Shown piece after piece: positions 14,132-22,289 of a stretch of 22,289 nucleotides of DNA (position 1 is the first letter of the stretch; the number at the start of each line of letters is the position of its first letter). The stretch is from positions 1 to 22,289 of the forward strand of contig JBAZEH010000024.1 in the NCBI GenBank assembly GCA_041653955.1. The letters are read 5' to 3'. Origin of the DNA: UBA1562 sp041653955. Its GTDB lineage: Bacteria; Omnitrophota; Gorgyraeia; Gygaellales; Profunditerraquicolaceae. The notes under the pieces were generated by a model. It was not told where the DNA came from and did no database searches. It was given only the letters and a program-made list of their open reading frames with translations. The translations under genes were made by a program, and so were the position numbers.

Positions 14132-14160
14132 ATAGTATCAAATAAAAAAAAATAAGTCAA
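14132..14160 (-). promoter_or_regulatory. Promoter of the Tad assembly operon
   Basis: TTGACT at 14160-14155 and TACTAT at 14137-14132 on the minus strand with a 17-bp T-rich spacer and an upstream TG (extended -10). An overlapping TATAAT lies 3 bp further on. The leader to the PpiC ATG is about 30 nt. No hairpin leader like that of the pilin operon is seen. The rest of 14161-14286 is AT-rich and holds nothing I can assign. Confidence 0.6.
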
Positions 14161-14286
14161 TAGAATTTTATAATTATTAAATATTATCCTCCGGCATAAA
14201 TTCCCGGCATATAACAGCTGAAAATTTAGCCCCAACCATGTCCTCCGACAACATTGATAGCCGCAGGATCCGGTTGCAGATAAATC

Positions 14287-14364
14287 TGGTAGCCCCAACC
14301 GGATTTGAACCGGTGTTTATAGGCTGAGAACCTAGCGTCCTAGACCGGGCTAGACGATGGGGCC
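14287..14364 (-). tRNA. tRNA-Glu (anticodon CTC)
   Basis: 78 nt with encoded CCA. Acceptor GGCCCCA pairs with TGGGGCT (G1·U72 wobble), discriminator A. The D arm has GTCT/AGGAC and GG in the loop. The anticodon stem CTAGG/CCTAT has a loop TTCTCAG, giving anticodon CTC, which reads GAG. The T arm is ACCGG-TTCGAAT-CCGGT. The sequence start matches the usual tRNA-Glu pattern. It stands alone between two divergent protein operons. Confidence 0.93.
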
Positions 14365-14385
14365 AATGGCTTTTGAATACGCAAA

Positions 14386-14414
14386 TAATAACATAATAGT
14401 TGCCGCGGCGTCAA
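14386..14414 (-). promoter_or_regulatory. Probable tRNA-Glu promoter
   Basis: TTGACG at 14414-14409 and TTATTA at 14391-14386 on the minus strand, 17 bp apart, placing the start about 15 nt before the tRNA. The spacer contains a GC-rich CCGCGGC, and the -10 box is weak. Confidence 0.4.
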
Positions 14415-14439
14415 TAATTTTATTACAAAACTAATTTGG

Positions 14440-14468
14440 TTGCTTTTTGGCCTTATTTTTGGTATAAG
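14440..14468 (+). promoter_or_regulatory. Probable promoter of the cpaF2-FIST-kinase-regulator operon
   Basis: TTGCTT at 14440-14445 and TATAAG at 14463-14468, 17 bp apart, within T-rich DNA. The predicted start near 14475 gives a very short leader, with the ribosome site about 5 nt in. Confidence 0.45.
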
Positions 14469-14487
14469 TAAGAAAAATGGAGGGAAA

Positions 14488-15816
14488 ATGGACGAAGAAA
14501 AGATTGCCATAGAGAATGAGATCCTGGATAAACTGACCGGGAAGATATTCCTATTGCAGGATTTCACCCATAAGCGCGACGTCATCTTCCAGGTATTCCT
14601 TGAGGTCTACAACAGTTCCCAGCAGTTGCAGAGGTTCATTCGTAAATCCAGGGGGCTGGATATGGAGAGCTTCTTTAAAGAATTCCTTTCCTACGGCATA
14701 ATTGAAGAGTTCCTAGCAGACCCCGACGTGGAAGATATCATGATAAATTACCTCTCCCCTATTTATATCCGCAAGACCAAGGGGGGCACGACCAAAACAG
14801 ATAAAAAGTTCTCTTCCCGGGAAGAACTGGAGCTTTTTATCAGAAAATTGATCATATTCTCGGGGAGGCGGGCAATAAATAAGGTAAACAATATAGAGCT
14901 GTCCGAAATAAAAGGCAGGGGGAATATCGTATACTCCCCGTTCGGGCCGCAGATCACTATAACCCGGGCGAAAGAGAAACCCCTAAGAATAATAGAGCTG
15001 ATAAAAAGCGGGACCCTGACCGCTCCGATAGCGGCGCAACTATGGCTTTATGTAGAAGGCTTAGGCGTGAAGCCGGCGAATATCATGATTTCCGGGGGCC
15101 CGGGGACAGGGAAAACCACTCTGTTAAACGCGCTCTTCAGCTTTATCCCCGATAATGAACGTATCGTCGTAATAGAGGACACCCTTGAACTGAATACGGC
15201 ATTAGAGGAGAATTGTTCCCGCCTTGAGAGCGACGAAGAAGCCTCGCTGGCTGACCTGGTAAAAAACTCCCTGCGCATGCGCCCTGACAGGATAATAGTC
15301 GGGGAGGTCCGCGGCAAAGAGGCCGAAGACCTGATGACTGCCATGAATATCGGAAAATACTGCATGGGCACTATGCACGCCTCTACTGCCAGAGAAACGA
15401 TAATGCGCCTTGAGAATGAGCCTATGAACGTGCCGGAGGTGCTTGTGAACCTGGTGGATGTTTTTGTGATCATGCGCAGGCATAATCATAACGGCAGGAC
15501 GCAGCGTGTAATAGGAGAGATGGTGGAAACAGCGGGGATGGAAAGAAAATTAGTCCTCCTCTCTTCTATATGGACATACGACTTAATCACGGGGCGTTTC
15601 CACGAATCAGGGGTAAGCAGTATTTACCGCGACCGGCTTGTGCAGATAAGCGGAAGGCCTGCCAAAGAAATAATAGAAGAATTAAAGATGCGCACCGAGC
15701 TGATCACATCGCTCATAGAAAAGAATATAACGGAGATAAAAGATGTGACCACGATCTGCCGCAAATACACCTCTAACCCCAAGGCGGTGATCGGCGAATT
15801 GGGCCTAAGAAAGTGA
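14488..15816 (+). CDS. Second CpaF/VirB11-like secretion ATPase
   Basis: Start at ATG 14488 (442 residues) because GGAGGG precedes it; the frame is open from 14440 but that start lacks a ribosome site. Full set of motifs: Walker A GGPGTGKTT, Asp box VVIEDTLEL, Walker B DRIIVGEVRG, His box GTMHASTARETIMRL. The N-terminal domain (to about residue 180) is of the CpaF type. The sequence differs widely from the CpaF half of the fusion, so it is a distinct paralog, not a recent copy. It is followed by signalling genes with no TadB/TadC-like platform gene nearby. It could power pilus retraction, a second pilus, or act with the sensory genes in control; the sequence does not decide. Confidence 0.85.
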   Translation: MDEEKIAIENEILDKLTGKIFLLQDFTHKRDVIFQVFLEVYNSSQQLQRFIRKSRGLDMESFFKEFLSYGIIEEFLADPDVEDIMINYLSPIYIRKTKGGTTKTDKKFSSREELELFIRKLIIFSGRRAINKVNNIELSEIKGRGNIVYSPFGPQITITRAKEKPLRIIELIKSGTLTAPIAAQLWLYVEGLGVKPANIMISGGPGTGKTTLLNALFSFIPDNERIVVIEDTLELNTALEENCSRLESDEEASLADLVKNSLRMRPDRIIVGEVRGKEAEDLMTAMNIGKYCMGTMHASTARETIMRLENEPMNVPEVLVNLVDVFVIMRRHNHNGRTQRVIGEMVETAGMERKLVLLSSIWTYDLITGRFHESGVSSIYRDRLVQISGRPAKEIIEELKMRTELITSLIEKNITEIKDVTTICRKYTSNPKAVIGELGLRK

Positions 15817-17024
15817 ACATAGGCGTAGGCTTAAGCACGCAACGGGAACCCGTTGCCGCGGCCAGAGAAGCAACCAGGTTAGCCGCCATAAACATACACA
15901 GCTCAAAAGTGGACCTGGCGATAGTATTCAGTTCCGCAGACCTGGCATGCGCGGCGCTTCTAAAAACAATACACGCGGCGCTAAAAAGCCGTGTCCCCAT
16001 AATCGGCTGCAGCAGCGCAGGGATCATCTCTAACGAAGGCATATTCAAACACGGCCTTGTGGTCATGCTTTTAGATTTCCCTCCGAACGCGTACTTTAAT
16101 ATCGCCTGCGTCAAAGATATACAGCGGGTAGGCGCCTTCAACGCCGGGAAAGAGATGGGCGACAGGCTGCTTCATGGTTTCCGCAATATCCACCGGGACT
16201 TCAGCGTTATCTTTTCCGACGGATTAATGGATGAGGCGTCTAACCTGATATCCGGCCTGCAGGAAAAACTGGGCAGGAGTTTCCCTCTCGTAGGCGCTTC
16301 CGCCTCGGATAATATGCAATTCTTAAGGACCTATATATATTTCAACGAAGAGGTGCTCACCGACAGCGCGGTAGGCATACTGCTGGGAGGAAAATTAAGT
16401 TTCGGCCTGGGCATCAAACACGGGTGGAAGCCGCTGGGCAAACCCCGCACAATAACTAAAGGTGAAGGTAATATCATACAGAAGATAGACGGAGAGCCGG
16501 CGGCTAAGATATATGAAGAGTACCTCGCCTGCGGCCTGCCACAGCTGCAGAAAGAGATAAGGCGTATCTCCACGCTTTATCCTATAGGGCTGTACCTGCC
16601 CGGGGAGCAGGAGTACCTGCTAAGGAACGTGCTTTCCATAGAAGGCAATGGTTCCATGCGCCTGCAGGGCAATGTCGTGGAAGGGGCAGCCGTACGCCTG
16701 ATGATAGGCACAAAAGAATCCTGCCTCAATGCTACGCTCCAGGCGATGAATGAAGCCAAGAAAATACTGTTTGCGCCTATCGTGGAGATGACCAAAACAG
16801 AGATAAAGAATTTTGTATTCGTATTTGATTCGGTTTCAAGGTATATGCTGTTAAGGAGGGACGCAAGCCGCGAACTTGAGATAATCAAAGAGGGGTTCGG
16901 AAGGAATACCCCTATAATCGGCTTGTATACCTACGGGGAGCAGGCGCCGTTAAAAGCCGTGAGCTACCAGGGGCAGGCGCATTTCCATAACCAAACTATC
17001 GCCATACTGAATATCGGGGGCTAA
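15813..17024 (+). CDS. FIST-domain sensory protein
   Basis: 403 residues, starting at a GTG that overlaps the ATPase stop (GTGA). No signal peptide or membrane helix is seen, so it is probably cytoplasmic. Residues about 25-215 are the FIST N domain (DLAIVFSSADLACAALL, PIIGCSSAGIISNEG, DGLMDEASNLISGLQ, FPLVGASASDN). Residues about 225-375 are FIST C, and the last part (TPIIGLYTYGEQAPL) closes it. FIST modules are proposed to bind small ligands and often accompany kinases or GGDEF proteins; here it is directly followed by both. It probably feeds signal to the kinase as a soluble partner. The ligand is unknown. Confidence 0.88.
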   Translation: MNIGVGLSTQREPVAAAREATRLAAINIHSSKVDLAIVFSSADLACAALLKTIHAALKSRVPIIGCSSAGIISNEGIFKHGLVVMLLDFPPNAYFNIACVKDIQRVGAFNAGKEMGDRLLHGFRNIHRDFSVIFSDGLMDEASNLISGLQEKLGRSFPLVGASASDNMQFLRTYIYFNEEVLTDSAVGILLGGKLSFGLGIKHGWKPLGKPRTITKGEGNIIQKIDGEPAAKIYEEYLACGLPQLQKEIRRISTLYPIGLYLPGEQEYLLRNVLSIEGNGSMRLQGNVVEGAAVRLMIGTKESCLNATLQAMNEAKKILFAPIVEMTKTEIKNFVFVFDSVSRYMLLRRDASRELEIIKEGFGRNTPIIGLYTYGEQAPLKAVSYQGQAHFHNQTIAILNIGG

Positions 17025-17028
17025 AAGA

Positions 17029-18495
17029 ATGAGCGCGTTGACCATTACAGGGCTTGCGGCAGCTATCGCCTTTCTCGTTATCTTCCTGATCTTGAAAATA
17101 GACAAGATAAAGAAGATGCAAGCCGTGGTGGATAAATTAAAGAAATCCCTGGAGGAGATGGACGAGCAGGCAAAACTGATCGTGCGCACGGATATTGAGC
17201 TAAACAGGACCCAGGAGGAGCTGGATAAAAAGATAACCGGCCTGTACGCCCTGCAAAGGCTCTCGCGCACTATCGCTACCACGCTTGAAGAAAGCCAGAT
17301 CTTTAAGACAATAGATTCCTCCTCCTTTGATGACCTTGGCTTTGAAAAGGCCTTCGCGATTCTGTGGGATGAAAAAGAAAACAGGTTCTCCGTACGACTG
17401 AATATCGGTATCCCCGGCAATGAGATAGAAGAACATATAAATTCCGATAAGAATACATATCTTGAACTGATGAGGAGCGGAAAAACATTCTGCTCTATCG
17501 CGACCGCGCAAAATCCCCTATTAAAGGAAAAGATAGCGCGTTTTTTCAAAGTAAACTCCTTTGTGATATCCCCGATCCTGCCCAAAGAAGGAGAAAAGGG
17601 GCTCTTCTTCGTAGGCACGGAAAATACGGATGTAGCTATAAACGAAGGCGACGAGGAGTTGATCACCATATTAAGCAACCAGATCGGCCAGGCCCTTGAG
17701 AACGCGCGCCTGTTCGAAAAGACGTGGCACGCGCAGCAGGAGCTGGAGAAAAAGGTAGAAGAAAGGACGCGCGAATTAACCCTCGCCCTGGAAGAAGTAA
17801 AGAAAATCAACAAGCGCAAAACTGATTTTATCTCCAGCGTCTCGCATGAGTTAAGGACCCCGCTCACCTCCATAAAGGGCTACGCGGCGATCCTGATAGA
17901 AGAAAAACTCGGGCATCTGCCCGCGGCGGCTAAAGAACGCATGGAAAAGATAAACCGGCACAGCGACGAGCTGGTACATATGGTAAATGACCTCCTTGAT
18001 ATAGCGCGCATTGAATCCGGCAGGCAAACCATGAAAATGGAAGAGGTCCGGCTAAAGGATATAATTTATAACGCCGCGGATATCATTTCAATACAATGCA
18101 AAAACAAGGATATCGAGCTACTAACCGATATAGGAGAAGATATCCCCTCCGTATCGGCCGACCGCGTGCAACTTGAGCGCGTGTTCATAAACCTCCTTGG
18201 CAACGCCGTGAAATTCACACCTGAAAAAGGGAAAATAACCATAAAGGCGCGCTCTGAAAACGGCATTATACGTGTGGATATAGCGGATACGGGCATAGGC
18301 ATACCCGTTGATTCCGTCTCTATGTTATTTGAGGAGTTCTACCGCGTGGATAATGATATAAACCAGCAGGTAAAAGGCACCGGGCTTGGCCTTTCCCTGG
18401 TCAAGCATATCGTGGAAGCTCATCAGGGGAAAATCTGGGTAGAAAGCAAACCAGGAAAAGGCAGCACGTTCAGCTTTACCATACCGGCTATATAG
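17029..18495 (+). CDS. Membrane-anchored GAF sensor histidine kinase
   Basis: 488 residues. One N-terminal membrane helix (5-24) is followed by a coiled coil (25-70), a GAF domain (about 75-225), a second helix, then the dimerisation domain with SSVSHELRTPLTS (phosphoacceptor His273) and a catalytic ATPase domain: N box NLLGNAVKF (388-396), DTGIGIP (420-426), GTGLGLSL (450-457). There is no periplasmic sensor; input is intracellular, through GAF and perhaps the FIST protein encoded 4 nt upstream. The cognate regulator is the next gene. All catalytic motifs are intact. Confidence 0.92.
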   Translation: MSALTITGLAAAIAFLVIFLILKIDKIKKMQAVVDKLKKSLEEMDEQAKLIVRTDIELNRTQEELDKKITGLYALQRLSRTIATTLEESQIFKTIDSSSFDDLGFEKAFAILWDEKENRFSVRLNIGIPGNEIEEHINSDKNTYLELMRSGKTFCSIATAQNPLLKEKIARFFKVNSFVISPILPKEGEKGLFFVGTENTDVAINEGDEELITILSNQIGQALENARLFEKTWHAQQELEKKVEERTRELTLALEEVKKINKRKTDFISSVSHELRTPLTSIKGYAAILIEEKLGHLPAAAKERMEKINRHSDELVHMVNDLLDIARIESGRQTMKMEEVRLKDIIYNAADIISIQCKNKDIELLTDIGEDIPSVSADRVQLERVFINLLGNAVKFTPEKGKITIKARSENGIIRVDIADTGIGIPVDSVSMLFEEFYRVDNDINQQVKGTGLGLSLVKHIVEAHQGKIWVESKPGKGSTFSFTIPAI

Positions 18496-18506
18496 GGAGG
18501 TCCTCC

Positions 18507-19454
18507 GTGGCAAAACCGAGAGTACTGATCGTAGATGACGATCCCGACATACTGGATGTCCTTGAGATAACCCTCTCCGAGGAGAATTACGAGATCATCA
18601 AGGCGCACGACGGGGAGGAAGCCTTAAAGATCATAAGATCAAAACCCCTTGACCTCGTCCTGCTGGATTATGCGATGCCCAAAATGAACGGCAGGCAGGT
18701 ATGTATGGAGGTAAAAAAGGATATACTCCTTAGGCACCTTCCCGTAATCATGGTAACGGGCAAAGGAGAAGTAAAAGATAAGGTCGGCGGCATAGACGCC
18801 GGAGCGGATGATTACGTCGTTAAGCCATTTGAGCCGAAAGAGCTTCTTGCCCGCATAAGGATGATACTAAGGCGCACTACAAGGGACCTGGACGCGAACC
18901 CCTTAACACGCCTGCCGGGGAATGTCTCCATATTGGACGAATTTTCCTCCCGCATAGAAAGCAAGGCATTATTCGCGGTCTGTTACATAGACCTGGATAA
19001 ATTTAAATCTTATAATGATAAGTACGGGTTTGAGCACGGAGACGATGTGATCCGCGAGACCGCGCGCATACTGATCCAGGCCGCCCACGATAAGGGCAAC
19101 CCTTCGGATTTCGTCGGACATATCGGAGGTGATGATTTCGTCATTGTCACCACTCCAAATATGATAGATGAGCTTTGTAAAAAAATAATCTCTGATTTTG
19201 AAAATACCGCACCCTCGTTCTATAACGAAACAGACCGCGCCAACGGTTATATCATGGGGTTTGACCGTAAGGGCATAGAACAAAAGATACCCCTGCTATC
19301 CGTATCTATAGGCGTAGTGACCAACGAATTCAGGAAGATAGAACATGTAGCGGAGATCGGTGAGATAGGCGCGGAGTTAAAATCATTCGCCAAGAGCCTG
19401 GAAAGAAGCAACTACGTAAAAGACCAGCGTAAATGCACCGATAACAAAAAATAA
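18507..19454 (+). CDS. Response regulator with degenerate GGDEF domain
   Basis: 315 residues, GTG start with GGAGG 6 nt before it. REC domain 1-118: VDDDPD (9-14), phosphoacceptor Asp54, Thr84, Lys106, so phosphorylation is expected. GGDEF domain about 130-300: it opens with NPLTRLPGN, keeps DLDKFKSYND (162-171) and the guanine-contact Asp179, but the active-site loop is GGDDF (207-211), not GGDEF/GGEEF, and the usual GH is GF. Asp179 argues against the cGAMP-making (Hypr) type, in which this position is Ser/Thr. This variant may be a weak cyclase or a GTP/c-di-GMP-binding output. It completes a FIST-kinase-regulator relay. Its stop lies 38 nt from the converging gene, and no terminator hairpin is visible there. 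Confidence 0.9.
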   Translation: MAKPRVLIVDDDPDILDVLEITLSEENYEIIKAHDGEEALKIIRSKPLDLVLLDYAMPKMNGRQVCMEVKKDILLRHLPVIMVTGKGEVKDKVGGIDAGADDYVVKPFEPKELLARIRMILRRTTRDLDANPLTRLPGNVSILDEFSSRIESKALFAVCYIDLDKFKSYNDKYGFEHGDDVIRETARILIQAAHDKGNPSDFVGHIGGDDFVIVTTPNMIDELCKKIISDFENTAPSFYNETDRANGYIMGFDRKGIEQKIPLLSVSIGVVTNEFRKIEHVAEIGEIGAELKSFAKSLERSNYVKDQRKCTDNKK

Positions 19455-19492
19455 TGCCCCACCGCTTCCTCCTCCTTAACAGCAAATAAGCC

Positions 19493-22289
19493 CTAATGTT
19501 TGCGCAAAAAGATGACCTGTGGCTGCACAGTGGTAAAGGCATTGATATTTAAACCGGAAGGTATAGTAAGGTTGCCTTTATATAAAACGCTAGTCCCCTG
19601 CTCCAGTACTGAAGATATACTTGATTGCCCGGTATTCTGAAGGGCTCCGTTAAAGAAGATAAACCCGGGGACACTCCCCTGGACTTGGTAGTTGCCTTTG
19701 CCCTTAAGGGCAATAGACGTATTATCAAGCATGCCGGAAGCATGAATAATAACACTCCCGCTAACATCAGTATAAACAGGCTTGCTAAAAGTCCCTATAT
19801 AACCGCCTGCCGAGATATTCAGGCTTACTCCTTCTATCGTCCCATGAGACTTAGCGGTGATATTGCCGGTAACGTTTATTGTTGAGGAACCGGCATTAAG
19901 AGTCCCCTCTAAAACCATATCTCCTGTAATGGTAAGAGAATGATCCTTGGTAGAAAAAGACGCGTTGGACTCTATTGTAAGCCCGGCAATTGTTATATCC
20001 GCTCCCAGCTCCGGTTCATTTGACGTATTAGGAATAATTACGGTATCCGTAGAGACAGGCACAACCCCGCTATCCCAATTACCCGCGTTATCCCAATCCG
20101 TATCCACCGCTCCCGTCCAGGTAGAAATACCTGAGGTAAATATATTAAAAGTATCAGAGCTGACATTACCAAGACCGGGCGACCTGGCCTTTAATGTGTA
20201 TCCAATACCTGCTTTATCTATTATTAAATCGTCGAATGCCGCTATACCGGTACCTAATGCGGTATTCTGGGTTAACGTGCCTGACAGGGAGCTTGCAGAC
20301 GGGGTAAGAGATATTGTAACAGCAGTGGCAGGAGCGTTAGTGCATACATTATTGTATTCATCGCGTAATTCTACGGTAACAGCGGGCGTTATGATACCAT
20401 TTACAACCGTATTTGTAGGCTGTTGCAGAAAAACAAGATGGTCCGCCTCTGCCGGCGTTACGCTTACTGACAGGGCTGTTGGCGTAGTCATACCTGTGGC
20501 AGTGGCAGTGATTGAGGCATCTTCTGCCTTGTATAAAACCATGGAGCCACCTGCTGTGGAGATGCCCGAGGCAAATGTAATAATAGCAGCAGTTCCAAAG
20601 CCTACGGCAGAGCCGTCTTTATCGGTAACAGTCGGGGTGTAAACGCCTATGGAAGTAGCGCCACTAAAGGTCAGGCTCTTATTTCCGGTGTAACTAGTGG
20701 CAGTGTTACCATAGGTATCCTTGGCGGTAATAGTAAGCGCATTAGCTGCGCCTGCAGTTTGGGTAGCGCCTCCGGAGATGGTGAATTGAGTGGCTGTCCC
20801 TGGATTTATGGTCTGCTGCTGCGTCCCTTGAACCCATCCCTGGCTGGGATCTTCAGCTGCGCCAATGGTCGGCGTGCCTGCTTTTGTATCTTTATAGTAG
20901 AAATTAGCCGAATTGCTGCCGCTAATAATAGTTACATAGGTAATCTCGCTTTCTCCTGCTGAATCGCTGTAAAACTTGCCTTGGGCAGAGTCAGAGGTTA
21001 AATTTATCGTGGTATTACTTGAGACATTAACGGGGTTTCCTGAATCATCCTGCGTCTGGATAGTCACAATATCAGAAACTACACCTGCAGCAAGGGTTTG
21101 GCTTAAGGAGGTAAAGGTAAGCTGTGAGATTGGGGCTGAAGTCCTAAAGGCCGTCTCATTGGCGCCATTTGCCGTATGGAACCACGGAGAGCTGCCTGCG
21201 TTGCCAAAATAAATTATTCTCACGCGCCAGTGGTAAGCAGTATCCGGGTCAAGGCCAGAAATAGGCTCTGTAATAGTGGCACCGCTAACACCGGTATCAA
21301 TCCAGGATGAGCTTTGCCCAAGGCCGGTCATATCAAAAGGTGTACCTACAGGCTTTACCTCCCACTCCAGCTTTACCTTTGTCCTGCCTAAATAAGAACG
21401 GCCGAGTATCGTTATCTGAAAACTGGAGCTGCTCCCTGAAGAACCCAAAAGCTGCATAGGGGTGCCGTCGGATTTTAACTGTTGCGGCTTAAGAGAGATA
21501 CCGCCTCCATTGTTGCCATAAAAGGCATAAACACGACCACCTAAGTCGTATAAAGGCACTCCAATAATCACATCACTGTAGCCATCACCGTTAACATCCC
21601 CTGCTGAAGCGACGCAATAGCCAAAATAATCACTTGTATTCTCACCTGTAGCGGTCCAGTCAGCTGTTGAAGCGCTGACAGAAGATGCTCCTGCAGATAA
21701 GCCTGAAGATGAGCCGTAAAAGGCATAGGCGCGGCCCTGATAAGTCCGTCCAGGATAGAAATAGTAATCAGCCCCTATAATCACATCACTGTAACCATCA
21801 CCATTTACATCCCCTGCGGAGGCAACAGAATTACTGAAATAATCACCTGTATTCTCACCTGTAGCTATCCAATCTGCTGTTGAGGCAACTACAGATGACG
21901 CCCCTTCAGATAAACCCAAGGATGAACCGTAAAAGACGTAGGCGCGGCCCTGATCGCTGTTATACCTATCCGCCCCTATAATCACATCACTATAACCATC
22001 CCCATTTACATCCCCTGCTGAGGCGACGGAATAGCCAAAATAATCATTTGTATTCTCGCCTGTAGCGATCCAGTCTGCTGTTGAAGCGCTGACAGATGGA
22101 GCCCCTTCAGATAAACCCAAGGATGAACCGTAGAAGGCGTAGGCACGATTATCGTAAGCCGTCCCTATTATCACATCGCTATAGCCGTCGCCGTTCACAT
22201 CGCCTGCGAAAGCAACAGAACCACCGATAGAATCCCCGGGATTCTCACCTGTAGCTATCCAGTCTGCTGTTGAGGCAACTACAGATGAT
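19493..22289 (-). CDS. Large FG-GAP / Ig-like repeat surface protein (N-terminus beyond window)
   Basis: Open for 931 codons to the right edge, so the N-terminus and any signal peptide are missing. Four FG-GAP repeats are visible (about 21,510-22,289), each with ASTADW...ATGEN and GDVNGDGYSDVIIG, a Ca-binding loop of the integrin-like beta-propeller. Then come a fibronectin-like segment (about 21,140-21,425), several Ig-like domains (about 20,160-21,135; DTYGNTATSY, VELRDEYNN), a STWTGAVDTDWDNAGNW segment near 20,100, and a beta-helix-like Asn/Gly-rich end to FLRKH. It is a secreted or surface protein, plausibly an adhesin; no anchoring domain is seen at its C-terminus, so it may be released or cut short. 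It converges with the regulator gene. Confidence 0.8.
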   Translation of the reverse strand, partial: SSVVASTADWIATGENPGDSIGGSVAFAGDVNGDGYSDVIIGTAYDNRAYAFYGSSLGLSEGAPSVSASTADWIATGENTNDYFGYSVASAGDVNGDGYSDVIIGADRYNSDQGRAYVFYGSSLGLSEGASSVVASTADWIATGENTGDYFSNSVASAGDVNGDGYSDVIIGADYYFYPGRTYQGRAYAFYGSSSGLSAGASSVSASTADWTATGENTSDYFGYCVASAGDVNGDGYSDVIIGVPLYDLGGRVYAFYGNNGGGISLKPQQLKSDGTPMQLLGSSGSSSSFQITILGRSYLGRTKVKLEWEVKPVGTPFDMTGLGQSSSWIDTGVSGATITEPISGLDPDTAYHWRVRIIYFGNAGSSPWFHTANGANETAFRTSAPISQLTFTSLSQTLAAGVVSDIVTIQTQDDSGNPVNVSSNTTINLTSDSAQGKFYSDSAGESEITYVTIISGSNSANFYYKDTKAGTPTIGAAEDPSQGWVQGTQQQTINPGTATQFTISGGATQTAGAANALTITAKDTYGNTATSYTGNKSLTFSGATSIGVYTPTVTDKDGSAVGFGTAAIITFASGISTAGGSMVLYKAEDASITATATGMTTPTALSVSVTPAEADHLVFLQQPTNTVVNGIITPAVTVELRDEYNNVCTNAPATAVTISLTPSASSLSGTLTQNTALGTGIAAFDDLIIDKAGIGYTLKARSPGLGNVSSDTFNIFTSGISTWTGAVDTDWDNAGNWDSGVVPVSTDTVIIPNTSNEPELGADITIAGLTIESNASFSTKDHSLTITGDMVLEGTLNAGSSTINVTGNITAKSHGTIEGVSLNISAGGYIGTFSKPVYTDVSGSVIIHASGMLDNTSIALKGKGNYQVQGSVPGFIFFNGALQNTGQSSISSVLEQGTSVLYKGNLTIPSGLNINAFTTVQPQVIFLRKH
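21638..22289. repeat. FG-GAP coding repeats at the DNA level
   Basis: The element attctc(a/g)cctgtag recurs at 21638, 21851, 22052 and 22241, with periods 213, 201 and 189 bp, all multiples of three. Units are highly similar at the DNA level and differ mainly by in-frame insertions of 4 residues. This points to tandem duplication of the 63-71-residue FG-GAP unit. Confidence 0.85.

Noticed and set aside
16950..17873. Minus-strand frame of 307 codons, Ser/Phe-rich
   Set aside because: Antisense to the histidine kinase, whose motifs are complete.
18496..18506. Palindrome GGAGGTCCTCC before the regulator's GTG start
   Set aside because: The only hairpin would have a 1-nt loop; it is simply a strong ribosome site followed by a C/T spacer.
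18507..19454. Possible cGAMP-synthesising (Hypr) GGDEF domain
   Set aside because: The guanine-contact Asp (Asp179) is retained; Hypr enzymes carry Ser or Thr there.
19455..19492. Possible bidirectional terminator between converging genes
   Set aside because: No stem of useful length and no T-run on either strand.
21638..22260. Regularly spaced repeats that might suggest a CRISPR array
   Set aside because: Periods are about 200 bp, in frame, and encode FG-GAP repeats; no short palindromic repeats or spacers.

Overview
The window carries a Tad/Flp-type pilus locus from a Gram-negative bacterium: a secretin and a lipoprotein imply an outer membrane. Protein style (many short Flp prepilins with long tails, a CpaE-CpaF fusion, FG-GAP surface proteins, an LPGN-type GGDEF) suggests an uncultured lineage such as Candidatus Omnitrophota. 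That placement is an inference at low to moderate confidence; no rRNA or marker gene is present.

Left block (1-6093, minus strand). One operon, read right to left, starts at a very good sigma70-type promoter (6065-6093). A roughly 120-nt structured leader with a built-in terminator follows; its 3' half resembles a cyclic-di-GMP-I (GEMM) riboswitch. Then come eight tandem Flp-like prepilins (5938 down to 3487; two are only 48 and 58 codons), two TadE-like pseudopilins, and a large TadG-like protein with a 20-cysteine segment that runs off the left edge.

Accessory block (6125-8093). Between the two pilus operons lie a helix-turn-helix protein with a proline/glutamate-rich repeat linker (minus strand) and an IS200-like Y1/RAYT transposase (plus strand). 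The transposase is enclosed by 44-bp imperfect inverted repeats.

Assembly operon (14160 to 8089, minus strand). A promoter is followed by a PpiC-type lipoprotein, CpaB, a CpaC secretin with an added C-terminal TonB-like domain, a single-polypeptide CpaE-CpaF fusion, and a small DUF192 protein. The genes touch or overlap. The platform proteins TadB/TadC and the prepilin peptidase are not in the window.

Right block. A tRNA-Glu(CTC) on the minus strand separates the assembly operon from a plus-strand operon (14488-19454): a second CpaF-like ATPase, a FIST-domain sensor protein, a GAF histidine kinase, and a response regulator with a degenerate GGDEF domain. Converging on it from the right is a large secreted FG-GAP/Ig-like protein whose N-terminus lies beyond the right edge.

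Possible working model (inference): the sensory operon governs pilus function or c-di-GMP level, the leader at about 5950-6060 gates transcription of the pilin array, and the assembly operon builds the secretion channel and motor.
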